From CAYNRE01 sp964399535 (GTDB lineage: Bacteria; Planctomycetota; Planctomycetia; Pirellulales; CAYNRE01), in NCBI GenBank assembly GCA_964399535.1, contig CAYNRE010000069.1, positions 1 to 64,000 of the forward strand: a stretch of 64,000 nucleotides of DNA, given 5' to 3'. Both the position numbers and the translations under genes were made by a program. Of the stretch, positions 1-7,221 are shown one piece after another. Positions within the stretch are counted from its first letter, which is position 1. Every line of letters starts with the position of its first letter. Below the pieces are notes generated by a model. It was not told where the DNA came from, did not search any database, and worked only from the letters and a program-made list of their open reading frames with translations.

Positions 1-17
1 CCGGTCGAGTTCGCGGC

Positions 18-92
18 CCACTGTGCTACTTCCGCTTCGAGCTTGCCTTCGCCTACGGCTCAGGCAAGCTCTCCGCTCCAGCAGCACAGTGG
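18..92. repeat. Large imperfect inverted repeat (hairpin)
   Basis: Two nested inverted repeats are seen. The outer arm CCACTGTGCT (18-27) matches AGCACAGTGG (83-92). The inner arm GAGCTTGCCT (39-48) matches AGGCAAGCTC (62-71). Together they can form a long cruciform or RNA hairpin. It lies 150 bp past the stop of the NUDIX gene and has no T-run, so it is not a classical terminator. It could be a dispersed REP/MITE-like element; that needs a genome-wide search. Confidence 0.6.
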
Positions 93-196
93 AGTACCCC
101 TGCCTTCATAGCACCTGGTACAGGAATTTGTGGCTGGTCAGGGGGCCCGAACGGCCCTCTGCGTCAGGACCCACGAGCCGCCTGCCTGGGTTGCCC

Positions 197-210
197 GACC
201 CTATAGGGTC
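197..210. other. Perfect 14-bp palindrome
   Basis: GACCCTATAGGGTC is self-complementary over 14 bases, 32 bp beyond the stop of the NUDIX gene. The function is unknown; it may be a protein-binding site or chance. Confidence 0.45.
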
Positions 211-241
211 CAGCCCCCCGCTTGAGTTGGTCATCGGGCGG

Positions 242-847
242 TCAGCCACCGGCCTGGTGGCCAAACCGGTCGAACCACAACAGGCCGACCAGTGTCTTGG
301 CATCCTGAATTTCGCCCCGCCCAACCATGGCCAGCGCTTCGTCCCACTGGACCGGGTGGGCCTCGATCTCCTCGCCCAGTTCCAGCGCGGTCGGCCCCGG
401 GGTGAGCTGTTCCGCACAATAAAGATGCATGCGCTCGCTGAGAATTCCGGGCGACATCCAAAAGCGATGGAGCAGCCGAATCTGGCCGGCTCGCAGTCCG
501 GTTTCCTCGGCCAACTCGCGGCTGGCCGCTCGGCCTGGGTCTTCCCCCGGTTCCAAAGTACCCGCAGGCAACTCCCAGAGCGTCTCGCCCACTGCCAGGC
601 GAAAACTGCGGATCAGCCAGACCCGGCCATCGGCCTCGCGCGGCAGAACGACCACGGCGCCCGGATGCTCGACAACTTCGCGGCGATGGACCCGTCCATC
701 GGGGAGTGTCCTGGCGCGGCGAACGACGCGGAACCGAGAGGTCTCCAGGAGCACTTGGGGTGGTTCCACGCTGAAACTCCTGCCAGGATTCGACCGGACT
801 GGCGCGTGTCCGGGGCAGACCGTCGCCAAGGTTGATTGCCTGCGCAT
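242..847 (-). CDS. NUDIX hydrolase, ADP-ribose pyrophosphatase-like
   Basis: A protein of about 201 residues. It carries a full Nudix box at residues 96-118: G, five residues, E, then RELAEETG, matching GX5EX7REUXEEXGU. The segment WELPAGTLEPGED before it is typical of the ADP-ribose/NDP-sugar pyrophosphatase subgroup. The family hydrolyses nucleoside diphosphates linked to another moiety using Mg2+ bound by the Glu residues of the box; the substrate here is inferred only from that subgroup resemblance. The frame extends upstream to 919, but the ATG at 847 leaves room for the divergent promoter of the M50 gene. The stop is at 242-244. Confidence 0.85.
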   Translation of the reverse strand: MRRQSTLATVCPGHAPVRSNPGRSFSVEPPQVLLETSRFRVVRRARTLPDGRVHRREVVEHPGAVVVLPREADGRVWLIRSFRLAVGETLWELPAGTLEPGEDPGRAASRELAEETGLRAGQIRLLHRFWMSPGILSERMHLYCAEQLTPGPTALELGEEIEAHPVQWDEALAMVGRGEIQDAKTLVGLLWFDRFGHQAGG

Positions 848-1016
848 CAGGACACGGTTAAGATAGCTTACCGCGGGCTCCCTGTTCTGGTTGGCGGCCC
901 GCGCAGGGCGGGTTTTCACCCCTGGGCCAGGCGAACGCGGTCTGTCTTCGCGTGGGTCTAGGGCTTTTCTGGTTGGGCCGAGGGCCAGTGGGCCACTTGC
1001 AGTTCGAGCTGAGTTT
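848..1016. promoter_or_regulatory. Divergent intergenic region
   Basis: This 169-bp gap separates the divergent NUDIX and M50 genes and must hold both start signals. No -10/-35 pair close to the sigma70 consensus was picked out by eye. Confidence 0.35.
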
Positions 1017-2036
1017 ATGCGTGACTTTCTCGGCTGGGATGTGTCGCTCGGTCGTCTCGCGGGTGTCCGCGTTCAATTGCATTTTTTCTTCTTGCTCTTC
1101 GCTGTCTTGGCCCTGCATCAGGCCACGGTCGAGGGGCAATCGATGGCTTGGCACGCCCTGGCCGGGCTAGCGTGGCTGCTCTTTAGCACGCTCGCGCATG
1201 AAATGGCCCATGTGCAGGTCGCGCGGCGGCTCGGGGCCACGGACGACGCCATCGTCCTCTGGCCGCTCGGCGGTTTAACCTATCCGCAGGTGACCGGCAC
1301 CCCCCTGGGAGAGTTGGCCGTGGCCACGGCCGGCCTGTTGGTCAACGCAGCGCTCTGCGTGGTAACCGGTACCGCGGTGTTGGCCCTCGGGGGTTTGCCC
1401 GCGCTCACCTGGCACCCCTTTGCCCCACCCGCGGCCGCCGACCAACTGAGCTGGCTCCAGTTGGCGCAACTTGGTTTCTGGACCAACTGGGTGCTGGTGC
1501 TGGTCAACCTGTTGCCGGCCGCGCCGCTCGACGGAGGTCGCATACTCCGGGCTTTGCTCTGGCCCTACGTGGGTGCCCGCAGCGCGCTGGTGCGCGTGGC
1601 CCAACTGGCCAAGATTACGGCCGTCCTGTTGTGCCTGGCCGGATGGTTCCTGCGCGACCCCTACCCGTTCGCCTGGGTGCCGCTGGCGCTACTGGGCATT
1701 TTCGTTTACTTTAGCGCCCGCCAGGAACTCGAACGGCTGCAAGACACCGCGGGCGACCGCCGCTGGCCAAGCGCCGAAATCTCGGATCCTCCGCTCGAAC
1801 TGGCCGCCACCTCGCGCGCGGAACCCGCGATACGCACGGGCTCGAAGGCCGGCCGCGTGGAAGATCGCGCCGTCTCCCGCACCGAAGCTTTGCCCCCCAG
1901 CGCCGAGGACGAAGAGCGCCGCGTGGACGACATTCTCGCTCGATTGCACGAGCGCGGGATGAGCGCCATTTCCGCCGAGGAGCGGGCCCTGCTCGATCGG
2001 GTCAGCGCTCGCTATCGCCAGCGTCAAGGCCGCTAA
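1017..2036 (+). CDS. M50 (site-2 protease family) membrane metalloprotease
   Basis: A 339-residue polytopic membrane protein. The zinc-binding HEMAH lies near residue 60 and the second M50 motif, PAAPLDGGR, near residue 166. The first membrane segment is the phenylalanine-rich stretch near residue 23. The family cleaves substrates within or near the membrane; no substrate can be named. A soluble tail of about 110 residues follows the last hydrophobic segment and ends with a charged helical motif (VDDILARLHERG...SAEERALL) that resembles tails on rhomboid-type proteins in related bacteria (from memory). The frame is open from 891, but ATG 1017 starts the hydrophobic core. Confidence 0.85.
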   Translation: MRDFLGWDVSLGRLAGVRVQLHFFFLLFAVLALHQATVEGQSMAWHALAGLAWLLFSTLAHEMAHVQVARRLGATDDAIVLWPLGGLTYPQVTGTPLGELAVATAGLLVNAALCVVTGTAVLALGGLPALTWHPFAPPAAADQLSWLQLAQLGFWTNWVLVLVNLLPAAPLDGGRILRALLWPYVGARSALVRVAQLAKITAVLLCLAGWFLRDPYPFAWVPLALLGIFVYFSARQELERLQDTAGDRRWPSAEISDPPLELAATSRAEPAIRTGSKAGRVEDRAVSRTEALPPSAEDEERRVDDILARLHERGMSAISAEERALLDRVSARYRQRQGR

Positions 2037-2397
2037 CCGTAGGTAAAGCGGCGCATGCTGGCCCGCCGAGTCGGCCCGATGGCCGGCCCTGCGAGCCCGT
2101 TTCGCGGCCACTTGCCGCGATTTCCCCCCGCCTCTCCTGGGCGCTCTTTTCCGCGCAACCGTTACGACCCGGCCCCCGCCTTGCCCCCAGGTCCGCGCTA
2201 TTCGGCAATGGAACCCGGCAATGGGGCCGAATACTCTGCCCTCGCCGGCGTTGCCCCCAGAGATGGGTAAGGTAGGTTTCCCAGGGGTAGGAGTCGCGGG
2301 CTGCAGCTCCAGTTCCAGTTGCACTCCGCGAACGACAGCTTTACGGCGGAATTCAAGACGCAGTTTACGGGCCCCGAGCGGGGCGGAGGCATCAGCC
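2037..2397. other. Intergenic region, nothing recognised
   Basis: 361 bp between the M50 and HD-GYP genes. The last part carries a GGAGG-type ribosome-binding site just before ATG 2398. I see no hairpin with a T-run and no small gene I would defend. Confidence 0.4.
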
Positions 2398-4110
2398 ATG
2401 GGCACCCAGGCCAGACTGCTCAGTGAAGCGGCTTCGGCCAAGGCCGATCCTCAACGGTCGTCGGCCAGCGAGGGATCGGTCTCCGAACTGGCCCGCCTGC
2501 TGCATCAATGGTTCGGTTGCGACTTCACGGTGATCGATGCCGAGCGCCGGCAAATTGTGCTCGAGGCGGACGACCAGCCGAGCCACGATTGGGAAACTTG
2601 GTGCGAACTGGCCGCCGCAGTCGCGGAGCGCCGGGAGCCCGACTGGCTGGCCGAAGAAGGCCCCCTGGCCACACTCGCCTTGCCGGTAACCGGTTTGGAC
2701 GACGACCTGCCCGCCGTGGTGGCCGTGGCCACCTTTGCGATCCGCGCCCTCCAGCCCGATGAATCGCTCCTGGCGGCGGGCCAACTGCTCGGGCTCGACC
2801 GACCCGCGCTGGGGGTTTGGCTCGCCGACCGGACACCGATCGCGGCCTCGGTGCTGATGCGAACCGCCCAGGCCTTTTCCATGTACTGGCAGGCTCGCCA
2901 GCGGCTTGTTCAGGCCGAGGTCGAGGTCGAACAGGTCTCCGAACAGATTTCCGGGGCCTACGAAGAAATCAGCCTGCTACACCGGCTCACGGCGAAACTG
3001 CGACTTACTTGCGACGAGGAAGCGCTGGCCCGGGTGGCGCTCAACGGCTTGTCGGAAGTTTTGGCCGCCGAGGGAATGGCCGTCCGTTTGACGACCCGGC
3101 CGGACGACCCGGCCGAGTCTTCGGCGCAGCGGGGCCAGGCCCGCTGGCTCGCGCATGGCACCTGCCCGATCGATCTGGTCGAGCTCGATGCCCACATCGA
3201 GCGTTTGCAAATCAGCCCCGAGGGCCGTCCCCTGGTGCTGAACCGCAGCTTCACCGACCGCCGGGAAGAACTACCCGAGGAAATCGATCAACTGATCGTG
3301 GTTCCCATTGCCGAAGGGCCGCGCTGCTTTGGCTGGATGGTCGCCATGAATTCCACCTTGGGCCGGGAGTTTGGCACCCATGAGGCCCAACTCGTCGGTT
3401 CGGTGGCCACGCTGCTGGGCATTCATTACGGCAATACCGAGTTGTACCGCCAACAGCAGGAGCTGTTGACCGGCGTGATTCGGGCCCTGTCGTCGGCCAT
3501 CGACGCCAAAGACCCCTACACCTGCGGCCACAGCGACCGCGTGGCCCGGGTCGCGGTGCGCTTGGCGCAGGATCTGGGAATCGAGGGGGCGGCACTGCAG
3601 AATATTTACATGACCGGGCTGCTGCACGATATCGGCAAAATCGGCATCGACGACCAGGTGCTGCGCAAGCCGGGGCGGCTAACCCAGGCCGAATTCGAAC
3701 ACATTAAGACCCACGCCGAGTTGGGGTACAACATTCTGGTCGACCTCAAGGCCCTGGGCGCAATTTTGCCCGGCGTGCGGCATCATCATGAAGCCTGGGA
3801 TGGCTCGGGCTATCCACACGGACTGGTGGGCGAGCAGATTCCGCTGCTGGCCCGCATCATCGCCGTGGCCGACTCGTACGATGCCATGGGCAGCGACCGA
3901 CCCTACCGCAAAGGCATGGAAGACGAGCGGCTCGACGAAATCTTCCGACAGGGTGCCGGAAAACAATGGGACCCCGACATCGTGGGCGCCTTCTTCCGCG
4001 TGCGCAACGACATTCACCACATCGCCCATAACGATTCCTGCGGGTATGATGCCGAGGTGCCGCAATGGGTCGAACGCCACGCGTACCGCCCGGTGCGCCG
4101 AGGGGAATAG
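2398..4110 (+). CDS. GAF-HD-GYP cyclic-di-GMP phosphodiesterase
   Basis: A 570-residue cytoplasmic signalling protein. The C-terminal HD-GYP domain (about residues 355-545) shows HSDR near 378, LLHDIGK near 409, the KTHAELG helix, HHHE near 462 and DGSGYPHGL, the residues that bind the di-metal centre. The middle (about 200-345) looks like a GAF sensor domain, preceded by a helical stretch (RQRLVQAEVEVEQ). The family degrades cyclic di-GMP; the GAF ligand cannot be told from sequence. Nothing resembling GGDEF is present. ATG 2398 is chosen because GGAGG lies just upstream; an open frame back to 2221 has no family resemblance. Confidence 0.88.
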   Translation: MGTQARLLSEAASAKADPQRSSASEGSVSELARLLHQWFGCDFTVIDAERRQIVLEADDQPSHDWETWCELAAAVAERREPDWLAEEGPLATLALPVTGLDDDLPAVVAVATFAIRALQPDESLLAAGQLLGLDRPALGVWLADRTPIAASVLMRTAQAFSMYWQARQRLVQAEVEVEQVSEQISGAYEEISLLHRLTAKLRLTCDEEALARVALNGLSEVLAAEGMAVRLTTRPDDPAESSAQRGQARWLAHGTCPIDLVELDAHIERLQISPEGRPLVLNRSFTDRREELPEEIDQLIVVPIAEGPRCFGWMVAMNSTLGREFGTHEAQLVGSVATLLGIHYGNTELYRQQQELLTGVIRALSSAIDAKDPYTCGHSDRVARVAVRLAQDLGIEGAALQNIYMTGLLHDIGKIGIDDQVLRKPGRLTQAEFEHIKTHAELGYNILVDLKALGAILPGVRHHHEAWDGSGYPHGLVGEQIPLLARIIAVADSYDAMGSDRPYRKGMEDERLDEIFRQGAGKQWDPDIVGAFFRVRNDIHHIAHNDSCGYDAEVPQWVERHAYRPVRRGE

Positions 4111-4171
4111 CTCTGCCGAGAAGTGCTTCCGGAGCGAGCAAGAACCCCAGGCACCGGGCCCCTCACCGCAC

Positions 4172-4657
4172 ATGGCACAAGAAGAGCTCGACCGCGAAGA
4201 CTTGCTCGCCGAGGCGACCGCGCTGGCTCGCCGGGCGGCGTTTCGCTCGAAAGCCGATTCCAGGGAAATCGTGGCGGGCTTTCGCCGTGGCGGAGGCCTG
4301 AGCCTGTACTTCGGCCAAGATCCCGCACTGCATTTCAATTCAGCCGGCCAATTGCGGCGCGCCTTTGCCGAGGGCTTGCTCTACAAAGCCCAAGCCGGAA
4401 CGCTGGTCGCGCTGCGCCGCCTACGCACACCGAGCCAGGTGCAGCTCCAGAGCCGCAGCTTGCCCGCCGACGAAGTCCTGCGGTTTTGCCAGGCGGTCGA
4501 TCGGCGCTTGGCCGACTTGGCCGATGGCCTTGCTTCGGGCTTGCTCCAGGTGGCCGGCCAGGTGCCGCCAGATGGCGGCGTTCCCGAAGAGCTACTCGAC
4601 TGGCTGAACAGTCGTCCTCGTCCCGTGCCGATCGCCTCACGGCCTCACGCGACCTAG
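4172..4657 (+). CDS. Conserved hypothetical protein
   Basis: A 161-residue soluble, mostly helical, charged protein beginning MAQEELDRED. I do not recognise a named domain. It has motifs such as GGGLSLYFGQD and SAGQLRRAFAEG that look structured, suggesting a real conserved family. It lies 61 bp after the HD-GYP gene on the same strand and could be co-transcribed. It ends 14 bp from the end of the convergent YgfZ-like gene, leaving no room for a long terminator. The frame is open upstream into the HD-GYP gene, but that part is an overlap artefact. Confidence 0.6.
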   Translation: MAQEELDREDLLAEATALARRAAFRSKADSREIVAGFRRGGGLSLYFGQDPALHFNSAGQLRRAFAEGLLYKAQAGTLVALRRLRTPSQVQLQSRSLPADEVLRFCQAVDRRLADLADGLASGLLQVAGQVPPDGGVPEELLDWLNSRPRPVPIASRPHAT

Positions 4658-4671
4658 CAAAGCAAGCAGCT

Positions 4672-5724
4672 TCAAGCCGGAATTCCCTCGGGCATCGGCA
4701 GCGGCACCACGCGGCACCTTCGCCCGGCGGCCTCGAGTTCGGTACCGGGCTGCGCGGCCGATCGCCGAATCAGGCTCAGCGCGACTGTACTATTGGTACC
4801 CGGGCACCAGGCCGACGAGCTGATCTGCCCCACGGCCTCGCCCCCCTGGGTCAATTCGGTACCCGTGGATACCGTTTCGCGCCCCTCGCAAATCACTCCG
4901 CAGAGCAGCCGGTTCACGTGCCCCAGGGCATCGATTCGGGCAACCGTTTCCTGTCCCAGGTAGCAACCCTTGACGAAGCTGATCGCCGCCGCGTCGCGGT
5001 TCAATTCCTGGGGCAGGTTTCGCTCGCCGAAGTCGATCCCCAGCCATACGGTTCCGCGGCGAATCCGCGCCGCGTCGAAGGCCCTAGCCCCGCAGAGTCG
5101 GGCCCCCAGGCCGACGAGCGCCAAGCCGAGCGCGGGCAAACGGGATCGCTCAACCACGAGCGACCAGTCGCGCGGACTCGTCCAATCCACGCATCGCACT
5201 CGCAGCCAATCTCCCTGCCAGTCGAGTTTTCGATTCGCCAGCCGCTCCTCGGGCAGCTTCTCACCGGTCAACCGTTCGACCGTCGCGGTTGCTTCGGGCC
5301 CGGCAACCAGGAGTTGGCCCCAGGCGCCCGTGCGATCCAGGTACTGCACGTCCTCGCGAATCGTGTATTTGTCGAACTGCCGGCCGAGCACCTCGGCCTG
5401 ACCGGGCACGGTATCGATCTCGTGGCTGCTTTCCCCGGCAAACACCAATCCGTGTCCGAGGATGCGCCCCTGCACGTTCAGGAAGAACGCCTCGCAGCCC
5501 TGGCCGGGCGATCGCTTGCGGATTTCGTTCGTGGTCAGATTTTGGAGCAATTGTGCGCGATCGCGCCCGGTGATTTCCAGCGCGGTCCTCCGGGAGAGGT
5601 CGACCAGGCCCAGGGCATGCCCCAGGGCCCGATACTCGGCTTCGACCGAGCCAAAGTGATCGACCTGCACGGCCAGGTCGGCGCCGGCCGCGCCTTGCTC
5701 GACGAGCCATTGGTTCCACTGCAC
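4672..5724 (-). CDS. ygfZ: YgfZ/GcvT-family folate-binding protein
   Basis: About 350 residues. The diagnostic YgfZ signature KGCYLGQE followed by TVAR lies in the last third, preceded by a GcvT-like folate-binding fold (RAQLLQNLTTNEI near the N-terminus). The family is related to the aminomethyltransferase GcvT and acts in Fe-S cluster enzyme maintenance and tRNA modification through tetrahydrofolate and the signature Cys. The start is taken as GTG 5724, with GAGG a few bases upstream; TTG 5751 is an alternative adding nine residues. The gene follows the LarA-like gene by about 33 nt and is probably in one transcript with it. Confidence 0.82.
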   Translation of the reverse strand: MQWNQWLVEQGAAGADLAVQVDHFGSVEAEYRALGHALGLVDLSRRTALEITGRDRAQLLQNLTTNEIRKRSPGQGCEAFFLNVQGRILGHGLVFAGESSHEIDTVPGQAEVLGRQFDKYTIREDVQYLDRTGAWGQLLVAGPEATATVERLTGEKLPEERLANRKLDWQGDWLRVRCVDWTSPRDWSLVVERSRLPALGLALVGLGARLCGARAFDAARIRRGTVWLGIDFGERNLPQELNRDAAAISFVKGCYLGQETVARIDALGHVNRLLCGVICEGRETVSTGTELTQGGEAVGQISSSAWCPGTNSTVALSLIRRSAAQPGTELEAAGRRCRVVPLPMPEGIPA

Positions 5725-5757
5725 GGCACACCTCGCCTTACGCGGCCCCAAGGGCCC

Positions 5758-6984
5758 TCAGAGTTCGCCGCCGACGAGCACGGCGTGTTGCGCATGCGGC
5801 AAGATCGCGCACGACGCGTGCCGGCCCGAGAGCCGAATGATTTCTTCGGCCGACTCGACATAGACCAGGCCCAACGATTCCACGACCGATTGGTCCAGGT
5901 CGCTAAGCAAATACACCCGATGCCGATCGAGCAGCCCGGCAAGCAGCCGGGCCTGGTCCCAATCGGAATGTCGCTCGCGGGCCAGCGACTTCACTCGAGC
6001 AAGGCGGTCGTCTTCGTCGGCCAGGCACGCCAGGGCGGGCCCAGGCTCGGCGGCAAGTGAAGTACACACCGCGATCTCTCCGCCAGGGCCGATTCCCGCC
6101 GCCGCCGACCACATCGCGCGGATCACCTGGTCCCAGGTTTGCTGCCAGGCGGGGCCATCGACCGCCGCGACGATCAGGTCGGCCGCGCGCTCGACCGGGA
6201 ACCGCCAGCGGGCATCGGCCAGTTGCTGCGCGCGGCGTCGCACGGCCTGCCGCTCTCCGGCGACCACCGCGGCTAACGAATCGCCACTGCCGGGAACAAC
6301 TTCCACGGAAAACTGAGTCCCTAGTAGCCAGGCGACTTCGTCGATCTCTTCCCTCGGGCTGGTTGCGGACCGGCCCGACTTGGCCCGCTGCGGCCCTCGA
6401 TACCGCTCGTGGGTCGCGCGGTCCGAAAACTCTGGGTACAGCGCCGAGCCGTCGACTCCGGCCAACCCCGCGAGCACGGGCCGTGCTGGTCCGATCGGCA
6501 CCACCAGATCGGCATCGACCAGTGCCCGGTTCAGGTACACAGCGTCGCCCGCCTGGGTGGCGGCCAAGTAGGCCAGTTCGCCACGGTCGTCCGGGTCGTG
6601 GACCCGCAGCGCCACCTGAGCCCGCTCGGCGTCGGGCAAGCCGCTGCGCGGGTCGGGGGCTCCGGCGGTCGCGTCTTCGAGACTCTGCAAAACCGTGAAC
6701 TGTTCTGCCTCGGCGCCGGCCGACGCCAGTTCAGCCAACAAACCGGCCACCACCGTCGGGGCCGCGCTCGTTCGGGGCAGTACGGCAATCGTGATCCGGT
6801 CGCCGGGCACGGTGGCCTGGGTGATTCTGGGAAACTCCAGGGGGTTCTCCAGGGCCGCGCGTACGGCCGAGCTGGCCTCGACCGGCGGATCCAAGGCTCG
6901 GCCCCCCAACTCCCACATCGGCCGGCCCGGGGATTCGCCGAGCACGAACGATCGGTCGGTGCCATAGGCCACGGAAAAGGGCAT
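5758..6984 (-). CDS. LarA-like (DUF2088) protein, probably not a racemase
   Basis: A 408-residue protein with the two-domain organisation of the lactate racemase LarA family: an N-terminal Rossmann-like half with an early GDRITIAVLPRT segment, and a C-terminal half ending in VYLLSDLDQSVVESLG and a final LPHAQHAV. In LarA the nickel-pincer cofactor site uses His residues in a GxHR-type motif after the first half and a Lys in the second. The stretch where GxHR is expected reads VLQSLEDATAG and has no His, so lactate racemization is doubtful. Start ATG 6984; the frame runs further upstream to 7620 only as an antisense artefact of the lipoprotein gene. Confidence 0.65.
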   Translation of the reverse strand: MPFSVAYGTDRSFVLGESPGRPMWELGGRALDPPVEASSAVRAALENPLEFPRITQATVPGDRITIAVLPRTSAAPTVVAGLLAELASAGAEAEQFTVLQSLEDATAGAPDPRSGLPDAERAQVALRVHDPDDRGELAYLAATQAGDAVYLNRALVDADLVVPIGPARPVLAGLAGVDGSALYPEFSDRATHERYRGPQRAKSGRSATSPREEIDEVAWLLGTQFSVEVVPGSGDSLAAVVAGERQAVRRRAQQLADARWRFPVERAADLIVAAVDGPAWQQTWDQVIRAMWSAAAGIGPGGEIAVCTSLAAEPGPALACLADEDDRLARVKSLARERHSDWDQARLLAGLLDRHRVYLLSDLDQSVVESLGLVYVESAEEIIRLSGRHASCAILPHAQHAVLVGGEL

Positions 6985-7221
6985 TTTTGTCCCGGCAGTA
7001 GGGGGGCGCCCCAGCGTGCCAGGGCAGGAAATCGTCGTCTTGGAAGGCCGTCCGGATGATAGCCCTGCTTGCTGCCGAGCCGCAAGGAGTCGAGCTTTAC
7101 GCAAATCGCCCGGTTCCCGATAATTCGCCAGCGCCCGGCTCAAGAGCCTGCACGGATGGAGCCCATCGCTTGCCGCGCGGAACCCGTCGCCGCCGAGCAA
7201 CGCCCCACACGGAGTGAACGG
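6985..7221. promoter_or_regulatory. Divergent intergenic region
   Basis: 237 bp between the LarA-like gene and the divergent thioredoxin-like lipoprotein gene. It must contain both promoters; none close to consensus was identified. Confidence 0.3.

Noticed and set aside
4123..6060. 645-residue plus-strand open frame
   Set aside because: It lies across the end of the HD-GYP gene, the small conserved gene and antisense to the YgfZ-like gene, and has no recognisable motif, whereas the other frames carry clear family signatures.
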